Shown here piece by piece: positions 1-5,747 of a stretch of 5,747 nucleotides of DNA. Each line of letters starts with the position of its first letter. Positions within the stretch are counted from its first letter, which is position 1. The notes beneath the pieces are model-generated. The model was not told where the DNA came from. It worked only from the letters and a program-made list of their open reading frames with translations, and searched no databases. The position numbers were made by a program, and so were the translations under genes. This stretch comes from Methanospirillum hungatei (GTDB lineage Archaea; Halobacteriota; Methanomicrobia; Methanomicrobiales; Methanospirillaceae), in the NCBI GenBank assembly GCA_003251955.1, contig QKDV01000263.1, positions 1 to 5,747 of the forward strand, written 5' to 3'.

Positions 1-1336
1 AGAAAGGCAACGAAATAGATCCCCGCTTTTATTCGTTCTGTACGAAAATTTGCATAGTCTCGTTCAAATTGGTGAATATAGGCATTAATCTCTGCTTCAA
101 ATGTTCTTCTGAGGTCTACAAGGTTAAAACAGAATTCCCACGTGAAATCACCCAGATATAACACCCCATCTTTTCCAAACTGTACAAGAAACCGACTAAT
201 TGCCTCTTCATTGCGACGTATTGTTGTTACCTCCCCGTTTTCTTCACGAACAAAAAAAGATCTGAATGGACCTGCAATCTCTTGCAGTGTTTCCTCTGCA
301 ATCCAGCCATTCCTACTCATCTCCTGGATCATATCCCTGATGTTTTGTAGATTTTTATGGAATAATAAGCGATCAGATTGCTCTTTTTTGATATTATGCA
401 AGAAATATCCCTTCACGGCATGACCACCAATTTTTGGGGTGAAGGATCTGACATAACAGGCCTGTCCCTGGTAATACCTGATACTTGCCGAATGGTAAGC
501 CTGCTCACCGGATATAGAGATAAGGGATGCAAGCGGCTCATACCCGATATCTGCCCTGATAATAAACGGGCATTCACTTTCATAGATGAATGGAATCAAT
601 GAAGGTGACATAAAATCCCAACTGGGTAAAATAATTCCACCAGGTATATGTCCTGATTTAACCTGGGTAATTGAATCCTCGATTGCCTGTTTTTGGAAAG
701 AAAAGAAATCACATCCTGCCGGAATATTCATGATGGGATCATAATGGAGCCTCATCATGAGATCCCGCTCAAGACATCCTTCAATTCCTGGACCTGCTGA
801 AGGGATACTGGTCTGACAGGGTGAAGTGCCCTGTAATGTCATCAATACCCGTTGATCAGATAATTTGTTGATAAGAGAGAACATCCTGGCAAACATGCCG
901 GTTACCGGAGTATCTGACACATTCTCAAGAGTCTGAATAACCTCTTCTACGGATAAATCAGGACAGGACTTGATATTAGGCGAGGCAGACAGGTACCTGT
1001 ATACCACGTTACCAGATTATCAGGTGGACATGGCTCCATCAACCGATTGATTGCGAGCATTACAAGGGTTGCTGCTTCAACAGGTGAACAACATGAGATT
1101 AATGCCTCCAGTATCTTATACTCATGGATCGCCCAGAAGGGAGGAATATACTGGCCGAGATCAAAAACCTGACTCGGAGTAGTAGGTTTTCCCTTTTTAA
1201 CCGGCTCACCTTCAACATTCTTACCCAGGTACCGGGATTTCTGCTTCCATTTACCGCTATCAGAATCGAAATACGGGGTTATTTCATACAGATATTCATG
1301 TCCTTTGATGACCTTCTTCCGGATAAAACTCTTCAT
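1..1336 (-). pseudogene. Transposase-like gene of IS1634/IS4 type, frameshifted and cut by the window edge
   Basis: The N-terminal piece (1336 down to a TAG at 947, 129 codons) starts MKSFIRKKVIKGHEYLYEI and has a K..RYLG motif about 35 residues in, typical of the N-terminus of IS1634-type transposases common in methanogens. After a -1 shift somewhere between 1016 and 950, most likely near 985-1000 where WYTGT should join YLSASPNIK, the frame stays open to base 1, about 325 more codons. That part keeps the family layout: an LHYDPIMNIPAG stretch where relatives have a xPxYYxxxPG segment, a HAVKGYFLHN strand, and a C-terminal RRTFEAEINAYIH...IKAGIYFVAFL region where relatives have Y..R..vE..F..lK. 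The expected first Asp (LYDxTS) reads LMTLQGTS and the second (LDRGF) reads LPSWDF, so the nuclease centre looks lost. About 445 residues are visible; intact relatives are usually about 550, so the C-terminus lies outside. No clear ribosome-binding site precedes the ATG. The family is recognised from memory, without an alignment. Confidence 0.72.
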
Positions 1337-1360
1337 AGGTATTCACAAAAATTATCGGAA

Positions 1361-1374
1361 AAAATTAGGCATTA
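1361..1374 (+). repeat. AGGCA-type short repeat, copy 1
   Basis: Reads AAAATTAGGCATTA. It closely matches, in inverted orientation, the copies at 1541-1553 and 1827-1840, and its AGGCATTACATC extension (1367-1378) resembles AGGCATAACATT at 1656-1667. It sits 25 bases upstream of the transposase-like start codon, so it could be an element end or an operator. The copies are short and may be chance. Confidence 0.35.
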
Positions 1375-1540
1375 CATCGGGCTGATCTTTCAAGTATTTG
1401 ACCTTCAACTGACGTCAGGACTTGGGTTTTGTATTTTATTGAAAAACTCATATCACGATGTTCCTCATTGTACATCCTTCAGAAAACCTGCGTTTCAAGT
1501 ATTATATCTGTCTGATTGTGGCATATATTGATCGTCAATT

Positions 1541-1553
1541 GTGCCTAACTTTT
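1541..1553 (-). repeat. AGGCA-type short repeat, copy 2
   Basis: The minus strand reads AAAAGTTAGGCAC, opposite in orientation to copy 1 and in the same orientation as copy 3. The core AAAGTTAGGCA is identical in copies 2 and 3; flanking bases differ. Confidence 0.35.
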
Positions 1554-1655
1554 GGAATCACTCTCAAGAGTAACTGTGACTGCGGATTTATGGGGCATCA
1601 TAATCAAAGTAGATTAATCATTCGCGATAATAAAATATAACGTGTTAAACCCCCC

Positions 1656-1667
1656 AGGCATAACATT
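1656..1667 (+). repeat. AGGCA-type short repeat, divergent copy
   Basis: Reads AGGCATAACATT, matching AGGCATTACATC at 1367-1378 at 10 of 12 positions in direct orientation. It lacks the AAARTT part of the other copies, so its membership is weak. Confidence 0.2.
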
Positions 1668-1762
1668 TATCTAATGATTTATTGCGGCACCACAAAGATC
1701 GAGTTAAAAAAGATCATATCCAACAAATGGTCACTCAATGATCTATCACCAAATTAGATAAA
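1666..1762. repeat. Spaced 10-bp perfect inverted repeat
   Basis: TTTATCTAAT at 1666-1675 is the exact reverse complement of ATTAGATAAA at 1753-1762, with 77 bases between the arms. The arms are AT-rich, do not extend further, and no target-site duplication is evident. It could be an element remnant, a protein-binding pair or chance. Confidence 0.3.
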
Positions 1763-1826
1763 ACGTAGAAAATGTCAGATATTGTCGCAGTTTATGGCGC
1801 ATTTAGTTTTTCAGATGAACTCGTGA

Positions 1827-1840
1827 ATATGCCTAACTTT
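1827..1840 (-). repeat. AGGCA-type short repeat, copy 3
   Basis: The minus strand reads AAAGTTAGGCATAT. It lies 13 bases upstream of the fwd TATA box, where a transcription regulator of the operon could bind. It shares an 11-base core with copy 2 and is inverted relative to copy 1. Confidence 0.35.
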
Positions 1841-1853
1841 CCTGCCCCTTGGG

Positions 1854-1865
1854 TTTATATAATAA
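1854..1865 (+). promoter_or_regulatory. TATA box of the fwdDBAC operon
   Basis: TTTATATAATAA is a near-ideal archaeal TATA box. The bases just upstream (CCTTGGG) lack the A-rich BRE pattern, so TFB recognition may be weaker than the TATA box suggests. With usual archaeal spacing of about 25 bases, transcription would start around 1882-1890, directly before the first paired segment of the leader at 1894. No competing TATA box of this quality lies nearer to fwdD. Confidence 0.72.
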
Positions 1866-1885
1866 ATTAAAACTGATGTATATTT

Positions 1886-2118
1886 GCAGATTAGGTCTGG
1901 TGATCCTCCTCCGGATGATAATCCGTATGGACGAAGATTCAGACTGTGAATTGAGATCTTTGATTTGAGCCGATCGGGTTCGGCTGATACTTGTGATCTC
2001 TGAATCTACCATACCAGATCCTTACGGTAGGCTCCTCTACTCAAGAAGTCGATCGGATACGTATGGTTCAGACCTGATCAACACCTGAACACGACGAGTA
2101 GGATTTTCGGGAGATCCT
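1886..2118 (+). promoter_or_regulatory. Long structured 5' leader of the fwd operon, candidate cis-regulatory RNA
   Basis: Hand folding gives a nested arm: GGTCTGG 1894-1900 with CCAGATC 2014-2020 (one G-U), GTATGG 1925-1930 with CCATAC 2009-2014, AGATTCAG 1935-1942 with CTGAATCT 2000-2007, GAGATC 1953-1958 with GATCTC 1995-2000, and AGCCGA 1968-1973 with TCGGCT 1980-1985 closing a 6-base loop. Neighbouring helices share one base at 2000 and one at 2014. A side hairpin pairs CGGAT 1912-1916 with ATCCG 1921-1925. A second domain pairs CTACTC 2037-2042 with GAGTAG 2096-2101, GTCG 2048-2051 with CGAC 2092-2095, and GTTCAG 2066-2071 with CTGAAC 2085-2090. No ORF with a ribosome-binding site fills the leader. 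Methanogen leaders of this length are uncommon. The ligand, if any, is unknown; a molybdenum/tungsten cofactor, a metal or a C1 metabolite would be logical but nothing here shows it. I recognise no known riboswitch class. Confidence 0.55.
2100..2118 (+). promoter_or_regulatory. Hairpin presenting the fwdD ribosome-binding site
   Basis: AGGAT (2100-2104) pairs with ATCCT (2114-2118), the last five bases before the fwdD ATG. The 9-base loop contains GGGAG (2109-2113), the Shine-Dalgarno sequence, five bases from the start codon. The 5' arm overlaps GAGTAG 2096-2101, which also pairs with 2037-2042, so this hairpin and the second leader domain compete for two bases. Confidence 0.45.
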
Positions 2119-2532
2119 ATGGCTGAAAATAACACCTTAAACATGATAACCCAGCGTGCCTTCGAAGAGGGCGTCGCTATGGAAATAGGGAAAACTTCTC
2201 CAGAATACTTCGATGCCTGTAACATCATTGAAATGAATGAACAGGATATGAAGAGACTGGGAATTTTAAAGAACACCAATGTCAGAGTCACCAGTGAGAG
2301 CGGTCAGGTCATCGTCAAAGCTGTTGTCGGCAGACAGACCGTATACCCTGGTCTCTGTCATATCAGACAGGGCGTCTGGGCAAACCAGGTTGTTCCACCC
2401 CGTACCCAGTCAACCGGTACACCACAGTACAGCGGGTTCCCGGTAACTGTAGAGCCTGCACCGGAAGAGAAACTGAAGACTGCTCTCCATCTGGTTCAGG
2501 GTGCAGTAGGCATGTGGAAGGGTGAGGAATAA
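2119..2532 (+). CDS. fwdD: Formylmethanofuran dehydrogenase subunit D
   Basis: A 137-residue small subunit of the CO2-reducing complex. It corresponds to the C-terminal molybdopterin-dinucleotide-binding beta-barrel of formate dehydrogenases, split off as a separate chain that closes over the pterin cofactors held by FwdB. Visible family features are the N-terminal ITQRAFEEGVAMEIGK segment, the barrel stretch LGILKNTNVRVTSESGQVIVKA around residues 47-69, and the PGLCHIRQGVWANQVVPP loop around 77-94, which contains the usual cofactor-facing region. The ATG at 2119 is chosen because GGGAG lies five bases upstream; the internal ATG at 2143 has no ribosome-binding site, although some homologues start near that point. 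The length is normal for the family. It is the first gene of the operon, behind the long leader, and its stop overlaps the fwdB start (TAATG), suggesting translational coupling. Whether the enzyme uses tungsten (fwd) or molybdenum (fmd) cannot be read from the sequence. Confidence 0.93.
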   Translation: MAENNTLNMITQRAFEEGVAMEIGKTSPEYFDACNIIEMNEQDMKRLGILKNTNVRVTSESGQVIVKAVVGRQTVYPGLCHIRQGVWANQVVPPRTQSTGTPQYSGFPVTVEPAPEEKLKTALHLVQGAVGMWKGEE

Positions 2533-3857
2533 TGCCAAAGGTTTATGAGAATGTGGGATGCCCATACTGTGGCTGCTCCTGCGATGATGTCAGAGTTACC
2601 GTCTCTGATGACGGGAAAAAGGTGCTTGAAGTTGAGAATGTTTGTGCAATCGGAACCGAAATTTTCAAGCACGGCAGTTCAGAGCACCGGATAAGACTTC
2701 CACGACTGCGCCAGCCTGATGGCTCCACTAAAGATATCAGCTACGAAGAAGCCATCGAGTGGACTGCCCAGCGCCTCTACAAGGCAAAAAAGCCACTCAT
2801 GTACGGGTTCGGCTCAACCAACTGTGAAGGTCAGGCAGCAGCAGCCCGTGTCATGGAATCCGCTGGTGGATGCCTTGATAATTGTGCAACCATCTGTCAC
2901 GGTCCGTCTTTCCTCGCAATATTTGATAATGGATACCCGACCTGCACCCTTGGAGAAGTCAAGAACCGTGCAGACGTGATCGTGTACTGGGGTTCAAACC
3001 CTGCACATGCACACCCACGCCACATGTCCCGGTACTCAATCTTCCCTCGTGGATTCTTTACAGGAAAGGGACAGAAGAAGAGGACAGTCATTGTTATTGA
3101 CCCACGGTACACCGATACTGCAAACGTTGCAGACATCCATGTCCGTGTAAAACAGGGACACGACTACGAACTCTTTGATGCATTCAGAATGGTCATGCAT
3201 GGACATGGAGATGACCTTCCTGATGTTGTTGCAGATGTTCCAAAGGAGCAGATCCTTCAGGTCGCTGAGATCATGAGCAAAGCACGGTTTGGAACCGTCT
3301 TCTATGGTATGGGACTTACCCACTCAGATGGACGTAACCACAACATCGACATTGCTATCTCCCTCATGCGTGACATGAACAAAGTCACAAAGTGGACGAT
3401 CATGGCAATGCGTGGACACTACAACATTGCAGGTCCTGGTGTTGTCTGGTCATGGACTTTCGGATTCCCGTACTGCCTTGACCTCACCAAGAAGAACTAT
3501 GCACACATGAACCCTGGTGAGACCAGTTCTGTGGACATGGCAATGCGTGATGAAGTGGATATGTTCATCAACATCGGAACCGATGCAGGTGCTCACTTCC
3601 CAATTCCGGCAGTCCAGCACCTGAAGAAGCATCCATGGGTTACCATCGATCCAAGCGTCTGCATGGCATCAGAGATCGCTGATCTGCACATTCCGGTCTG
3701 TATCTGTGGAGTTGACACCGGTGGAATCGTCTACCGGATGGATAACGTGCCAATCCAGTTCAGACAGGTTCTCGATCCTCAGGGTCTCCTTACCGATGAA
3801 GAACTGTTGAATAAGATTGCTGACCGCGTTGACGAACTCAACGCAAAGGGGGCCTGA
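2532..3857 (+). CDS. fwdB: Formylmethanofuran dehydrogenase subunit B, catalytic CO2 reductase
   Basis: A 441-residue subunit carrying the tungsten or molybdenum bis-pyranopterin centre that reduces CO2 to formate, related to the catalytic subunit of formate dehydrogenases. Four N-terminal cysteines C10, C13, C17 and C38 (CPYCGCSCDD...NVC) ligate the [4Fe-4S] cluster that feeds electrons to the metal. The metal ligand is C122 in the CATICHGPS motif, followed by H123; R294 in MRGHYN is the likely active-site arginine. WGSNPAHAHPRH (153-164) and VIDPRYTDTA (188-197) are typical pterin-binding segments. The C122 codon is TGT (2895-2897), so this is the cysteine form, not the selenocysteine form of Methanococcales. 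GGTGAGG at 2521-2527 serves as ribosome-binding site, and the start overlaps fwdD by one base. Length is complete, with no frameshift or missing key residue. It acts in the cytoplasm with FwdA, C, D and the ferredoxin-like subunits F/G, which are not encoded here. Confidence 0.96.
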   Translation: MPKVYENVGCPYCGCSCDDVRVTVSDDGKKVLEVENVCAIGTEIFKHGSSEHRIRLPRLRQPDGSTKDISYEEAIEWTAQRLYKAKKPLMYGFGSTNCEGQAAAARVMESAGGCLDNCATICHGPSFLAIFDNGYPTCTLGEVKNRADVIVYWGSNPAHAHPRHMSRYSIFPRGFFTGKGQKKRTVIVIDPRYTDTANVADIHVRVKQGHDYELFDAFRMVMHGHGDDLPDVVADVPKEQILQVAEIMSKARFGTVFYGMGLTHSDGRNHNIDIAISLMRDMNKVTKWTIMAMRGHYNIAGPGVVWSWTFGFPYCLDLTKKNYAHMNPGETSSVDMAMRDEVDMFINIGTDAGAHFPIPAVQHLKKHPWVTIDPSVCMASEIADLHIPVCICGVDTGGIVYRMDNVPIQFRQVLDPQGLLTDEELLNKIADRVDELNAKGA

Positions 3858-3859
3858 AT

Positions 3860-5575
3860 ATGTCTGAACTGATCATCAAGAACGGATACGTCTTTGATCC
3901 AATCTCCGGAGTTAAGGGAGACAAGGCAGATATCGCCATCAAGGACGGCAAAATTGTAGAGAAGGTCTCTTCAAAGGCAAAGAGCATCGACGCCAGTGGC
4001 AAGACTGTGATGGCCGGTGGTGTAGATATTCACACCCACGTAGTAGGTCCGAAAGTCAACCTTGGACGTGAGATGCGGCCTGAGGACAAACTCTTCCGTG
4101 GTGAATACCGTGGGGGTATTGTCAAGCAGGGATACCGGATGGAGATGGGATTCTCTATTCCGACAACCTGGAAGACAGGGTACGCATACTCCCGTATGGG
4201 ATACACCTATGTAAATGAGGCAGCAATGCCACCGCTCATGGCACCCCACGTGCATGAAGAGATCAGGGACACACCAATCCTCGATATCAGTGCCATGCCG
4301 GTGTTCGGGAACAACTGGTTCTGTTTTGAATACCTCAAGAACAAGGAGATCGAGAACAACGCAGCATATATCGCATGGCTCCTGAAAGCGACCTATGGTG
4401 TTGGTCTTAAGATTGTCAATCCAGGCGGCACAGAAGCTTGGGCATGGGGAGAGAACTGTAACACCATCCATGACCCGGTTCCATACTTCGACATCACCCC
4501 TGCCGAGATCATAACTGGTCTGATCGAGACAAACGAGTACCTCGGTCTACCACACTCAATTCACCTGCACGGTAACAACCTCGGAAACCCTGGCAACTAC
4601 ACCGACACCCTTGATACCCTGAAGCTTGCAGAAGGATACAAGGCAAAGAACAAGTTTGGCAGAACCCAGGTCCTGCATAACACTCACCTGCAGTTCCACT
4701 CCTATAAGGGAGACAGTTGGGCAACCTTTGGTTCAGCAGCAAAGGAAGTCATGGATTACGTCAACAAGACCGAAAACATCACCATCGATCTTGGATGTGT
4801 CACTCTTGATGAGACAACCACCATGACCGCAGACGGTCCGTTCGAGCACCACCTAATGGAACTCAACCACCGTAAGTGGGCAAACTGTGATGTTGAACTC
4901 GAGACCGGATCTGGTATCGTGCCCTTTGTGTACGACAAGGATGTCGCTGTCATTGGTATCCAGTGGGCAGTCGGACTTGAGATCGGGCTCTATGCAAAGG
5001 ACATGATGCGAACCTTCCTCACCACAGATCACCCGAACGGAGGACCATTCAGCCGGTACCCACGTGTTATCAAGTGGCTCATGTCCAAGAAAGCCCGTGA
5101 CGCAACCCTTGATTCAATGAAGCGCAAGGACAAGGTTATCGCTGCAACCGACCTCGCTTCCATGGACCGTGAACTCAACCTATACGATATTGCAATGATG
5201 ACCCGTGCAGGTCCGGCCAAGGCACTCGGTATGTCCAATATGTTTGGCAGCCTTGCTCCAGGCGCAGATGGAAATGTCTCTATCTACGACCTTGATGCCA
5301 AGAAGCTCCCAACCGACCCAGAACTGATTGAAAAGGCATTCAGCAATACCGCCTATACTATCAAGGAAGGAGTCGTTATCGTCCAGAATGGTGAGATTGT
5401 AGCAGAACCGAAGGGATACACAATCTGGACCAAGGTCAACATGCCTGAAAACGCTCAGGTTATGCGTGATATCAAAGAGAAGTTCACCAAGAGTTACACC
5501 GTTAACTATGAAAATTACGCAGTGTTCGACGACCATGTATACAACCCACGGCCACTTGAAGTGGATGTAGCCTGA
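3860..5575 (+). CDS. fwdA: Formylmethanofuran dehydrogenase subunit A, formate-methanofuran amidohydrolase
   Basis: A 571-residue amidohydrolase-superfamily subunit that condenses formate, delivered by an internal tunnel from FwdB, with the amine of methanofuran to give formylmethanofuran. The family's dinuclear metal site is complete: H58 and H60 in GGVDIHTH, K184 in GVGLKIVNPGG as the carboxylated bridging lysine, H235/H237 in SIHLHGNN, further histidines H273/H276 in VLHNTHLQFH, and catalytic D390 in LTTDHPNGGP. The N-terminal beta-sandwich (ELIIKNGYVFDPISG) and the C-terminal return strands around 480-520 match the dihydroorotase/urease-like architecture. Full length, no defects seen. It starts two bases after the fwdB stop, with AAAGGGGG about seven bases upstream as ribosome-binding site. 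Its GC-rich, regular codon use matches fwdB and differs from the low-GC gap on the left. Confidence 0.96.
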   Translation: MSELIIKNGYVFDPISGVKGDKADIAIKDGKIVEKVSSKAKSIDASGKTVMAGGVDIHTHVVGPKVNLGREMRPEDKLFRGEYRGGIVKQGYRMEMGFSIPTTWKTGYAYSRMGYTYVNEAAMPPLMAPHVHEEIRDTPILDISAMPVFGNNWFCFEYLKNKEIENNAAYIAWLLKATYGVGLKIVNPGGTEAWAWGENCNTIHDPVPYFDITPAEIITGLIETNEYLGLPHSIHLHGNNLGNPGNYTDTLDTLKLAEGYKAKNKFGRTQVLHNTHLQFHSYKGDSWATFGSAAKEVMDYVNKTENITIDLGCVTLDETTTMTADGPFEHHLMELNHRKWANCDVELETGSGIVPFVYDKDVAVIGIQWAVGLEIGLYAKDMMRTFLTTDHPNGGPFSRYPRVIKWLMSKKARDATLDSMKRKDKVIAATDLASMDRELNLYDIAMMTRAGPAKALGMSNMFGSLAPGADGNVSIYDLDAKKLPTDPELIEKAFSNTAYTIKEGVVIVQNGEIVAEPKGYTIWTKVNMPENAQVMRDIKEKFTKSYTVNYENYAVFDDHVYNPRPLEVDVA

Positions 5576-5586
5576 GGTGCAAAAAT

Positions 5587-5747
5587 ATGGAAACCGTAAC
5601 AATGACCCTGGCACAGCAGCCTGAACTGTACCTCGAGTGCTACAGTGTATCACCAGACAATTTTGCAGGGAAGTCCCTTGCCGAGATTGCAGAACTCCCA
5701 GCCCATGAAGGAAAAGTTGTCTGGAAACTTGGAGACTTCTTCTCCTT
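5587..5747 (+). CDS. fwdC: Formylmethanofuran dehydrogenase subunit C (5' part, cut by window edge)
   Basis: The first 53 codons are visible and remain open at the window end. The protein begins METVTMTLAQQPELYLE and includes FAGKSLAEIAELP and VVWKLGDFF, which match the FwdC N-terminus (FAGKS..EI and KLGDFF are characteristic). FwdC is a right-handed beta-helix subunit, related to the C-terminal domain of glutamate synthase large subunits, that scaffolds FwdA and FwdB. The ATG is supported by GAGGTG at 5574-5579, overlapping the fwdA stop codon and placed seven bases before the start. The gap to fwdA is 11 bases, so it is clearly in the same operon. The glycine-rich helix repeats lie beyond the window. 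Confidence 0.9.
   Translation, partial: METVTMTLAQQPELYLECYSVSPDNFAGKSLAEIAELPAHEGKVVWKLGDFFS

Larger units (their letters stand above)
1337..1853. other. AT-rich intergenic region with no convincing gene
   Basis: This stretch lies between the divergent transposase-like gene and the fwd promoter. I see no ORF with a ribosome-binding site or recognisable protein. It holds several copies of a short AGGCA-type motif, a 10-bp inverted repeat and AT-rich tracts. It must contain the promoter of the minus-strand gene, but no single TATA box stands out there. Its low GC contrasts with the coding operon and could reflect insertion-sequence debris, but no complete element end was found. Confidence 0.6.

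Noticed and set aside
142..602. Two plus-strand ORFs at 142-423 and 378-602
   Set aside because: They lie opposite the continuous minus-strand frame of the transposase-like gene and have no family features.
950..1016. Programmed -1 frameshift in the transposase-like gene
   Set aside because: The overlap has no X XXY YYZ slippery sequence or homopolymer, so mutation or assembly error is more likely.
1124..1531. 135-codon plus-strand ORF
   Set aside because: More than half is antisense to the N-terminal part of the transposase-like gene, whose protein is recognisable; the rest runs into non-coding sequence.
1458..1640. 60-codon plus-strand ORF in the intergenic gap
   Set aside because: No ribosome-binding site before its ATG, no recognisable protein family, and composition like the AT-rich non-coding surroundings.
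1772..1870. 32-codon plus-strand ORF (MSDIVAVYGAFSFSDELV...) ending inside the fwd TATA box
   Set aside because: No ribosome-binding site, very short, and it runs through the AGGCA-type motif and the promoter, so it is probably chance. Conservation in relatives would change this view.
1935..2007. Leader arm as a 5' SECIS element for selenocysteine
   Set aside because: The fwdB active-site codon is TGT (Cys), no in-frame TGA is present, and the internal loop does not show the archaeal GAA/A pattern.
1894..2118. Known Moco riboswitch or other named class
   Set aside because: Tempting because the enzyme needs a pterin cofactor, but I could not match the conserved core or a tetraloop receptor; a covariance-model scan (Rfam) would settle it.
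3971..4471. 166-codon minus-strand ORF within fwdA, and a similar 157-codon one at 5180-5653
   Set aside because: They are antisense to well-conserved fwdA/fwdC codons; long antisense frames are a by-product of the codon bias there.

Overview
The window comes from a hydrogenotrophic methanogenic archaeon. Its right-hand 3.6 kb is the start of a formylmethanofuran dehydrogenase operon in the order fwdD-fwdB-fwdA-fwdC, read on the plus strand. The protein style, archaeal TATA box, GGTG/GAGG ribosome-binding sites and the transposase type on the left suggest order Methanomicrobiales, with a Methanospirillum-like species as my best guess. No marker gene here proves the genus.

Layout. Positions 1-1336 (minus strand) hold a transposase-like gene of the IS1634/IS4 type. 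It is broken by one frameshift near 985-1016 and runs off the left edge. Its reading frame is otherwise open for about 325 codons after the break, yet the usual DDE residues seem to be missing. Positions 1337-1853 form an AT-rich gap with no convincing gene, only short repeats. A strong TATA-like box lies at 1854-1865. It is followed by an unusually long leader of roughly 230 nt (about 1886-2118) that can fold into a long multi-helix arm and a second hairpin domain. fwdD (2119-2532), fwdB (2532-3857), fwdA (3860-5575) and the first 53 codons of fwdC (from 5587) follow, packed with a 1-nt overlap, a 2-nt gap and an 11-nt gap.

How the genes work together. FwdB (with its FwdD domain) reduces CO2 to formate at a tungsten or molybdenum bis-pyranopterin site. 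Formate passes to FwdA, an amidohydrolase-fold subunit that condenses it with methanofuran. FwdC is the beta-helical structural subunit. This is the first, CO2-fixing step of methanogenesis. The electron-supplying ferredoxin-type subunits (F, G) and FwdE are not in the window.

The most interesting item is the fwd leader RNA. It has nested helices, duplicated sequence blocks that allow alternative pairings, and a small hairpin that touches the start codon and holds the ribosome-binding site in its loop. This would fit a cis-regulatory RNA controlling the operon. It is an inference from hand folding and needs covariation support.
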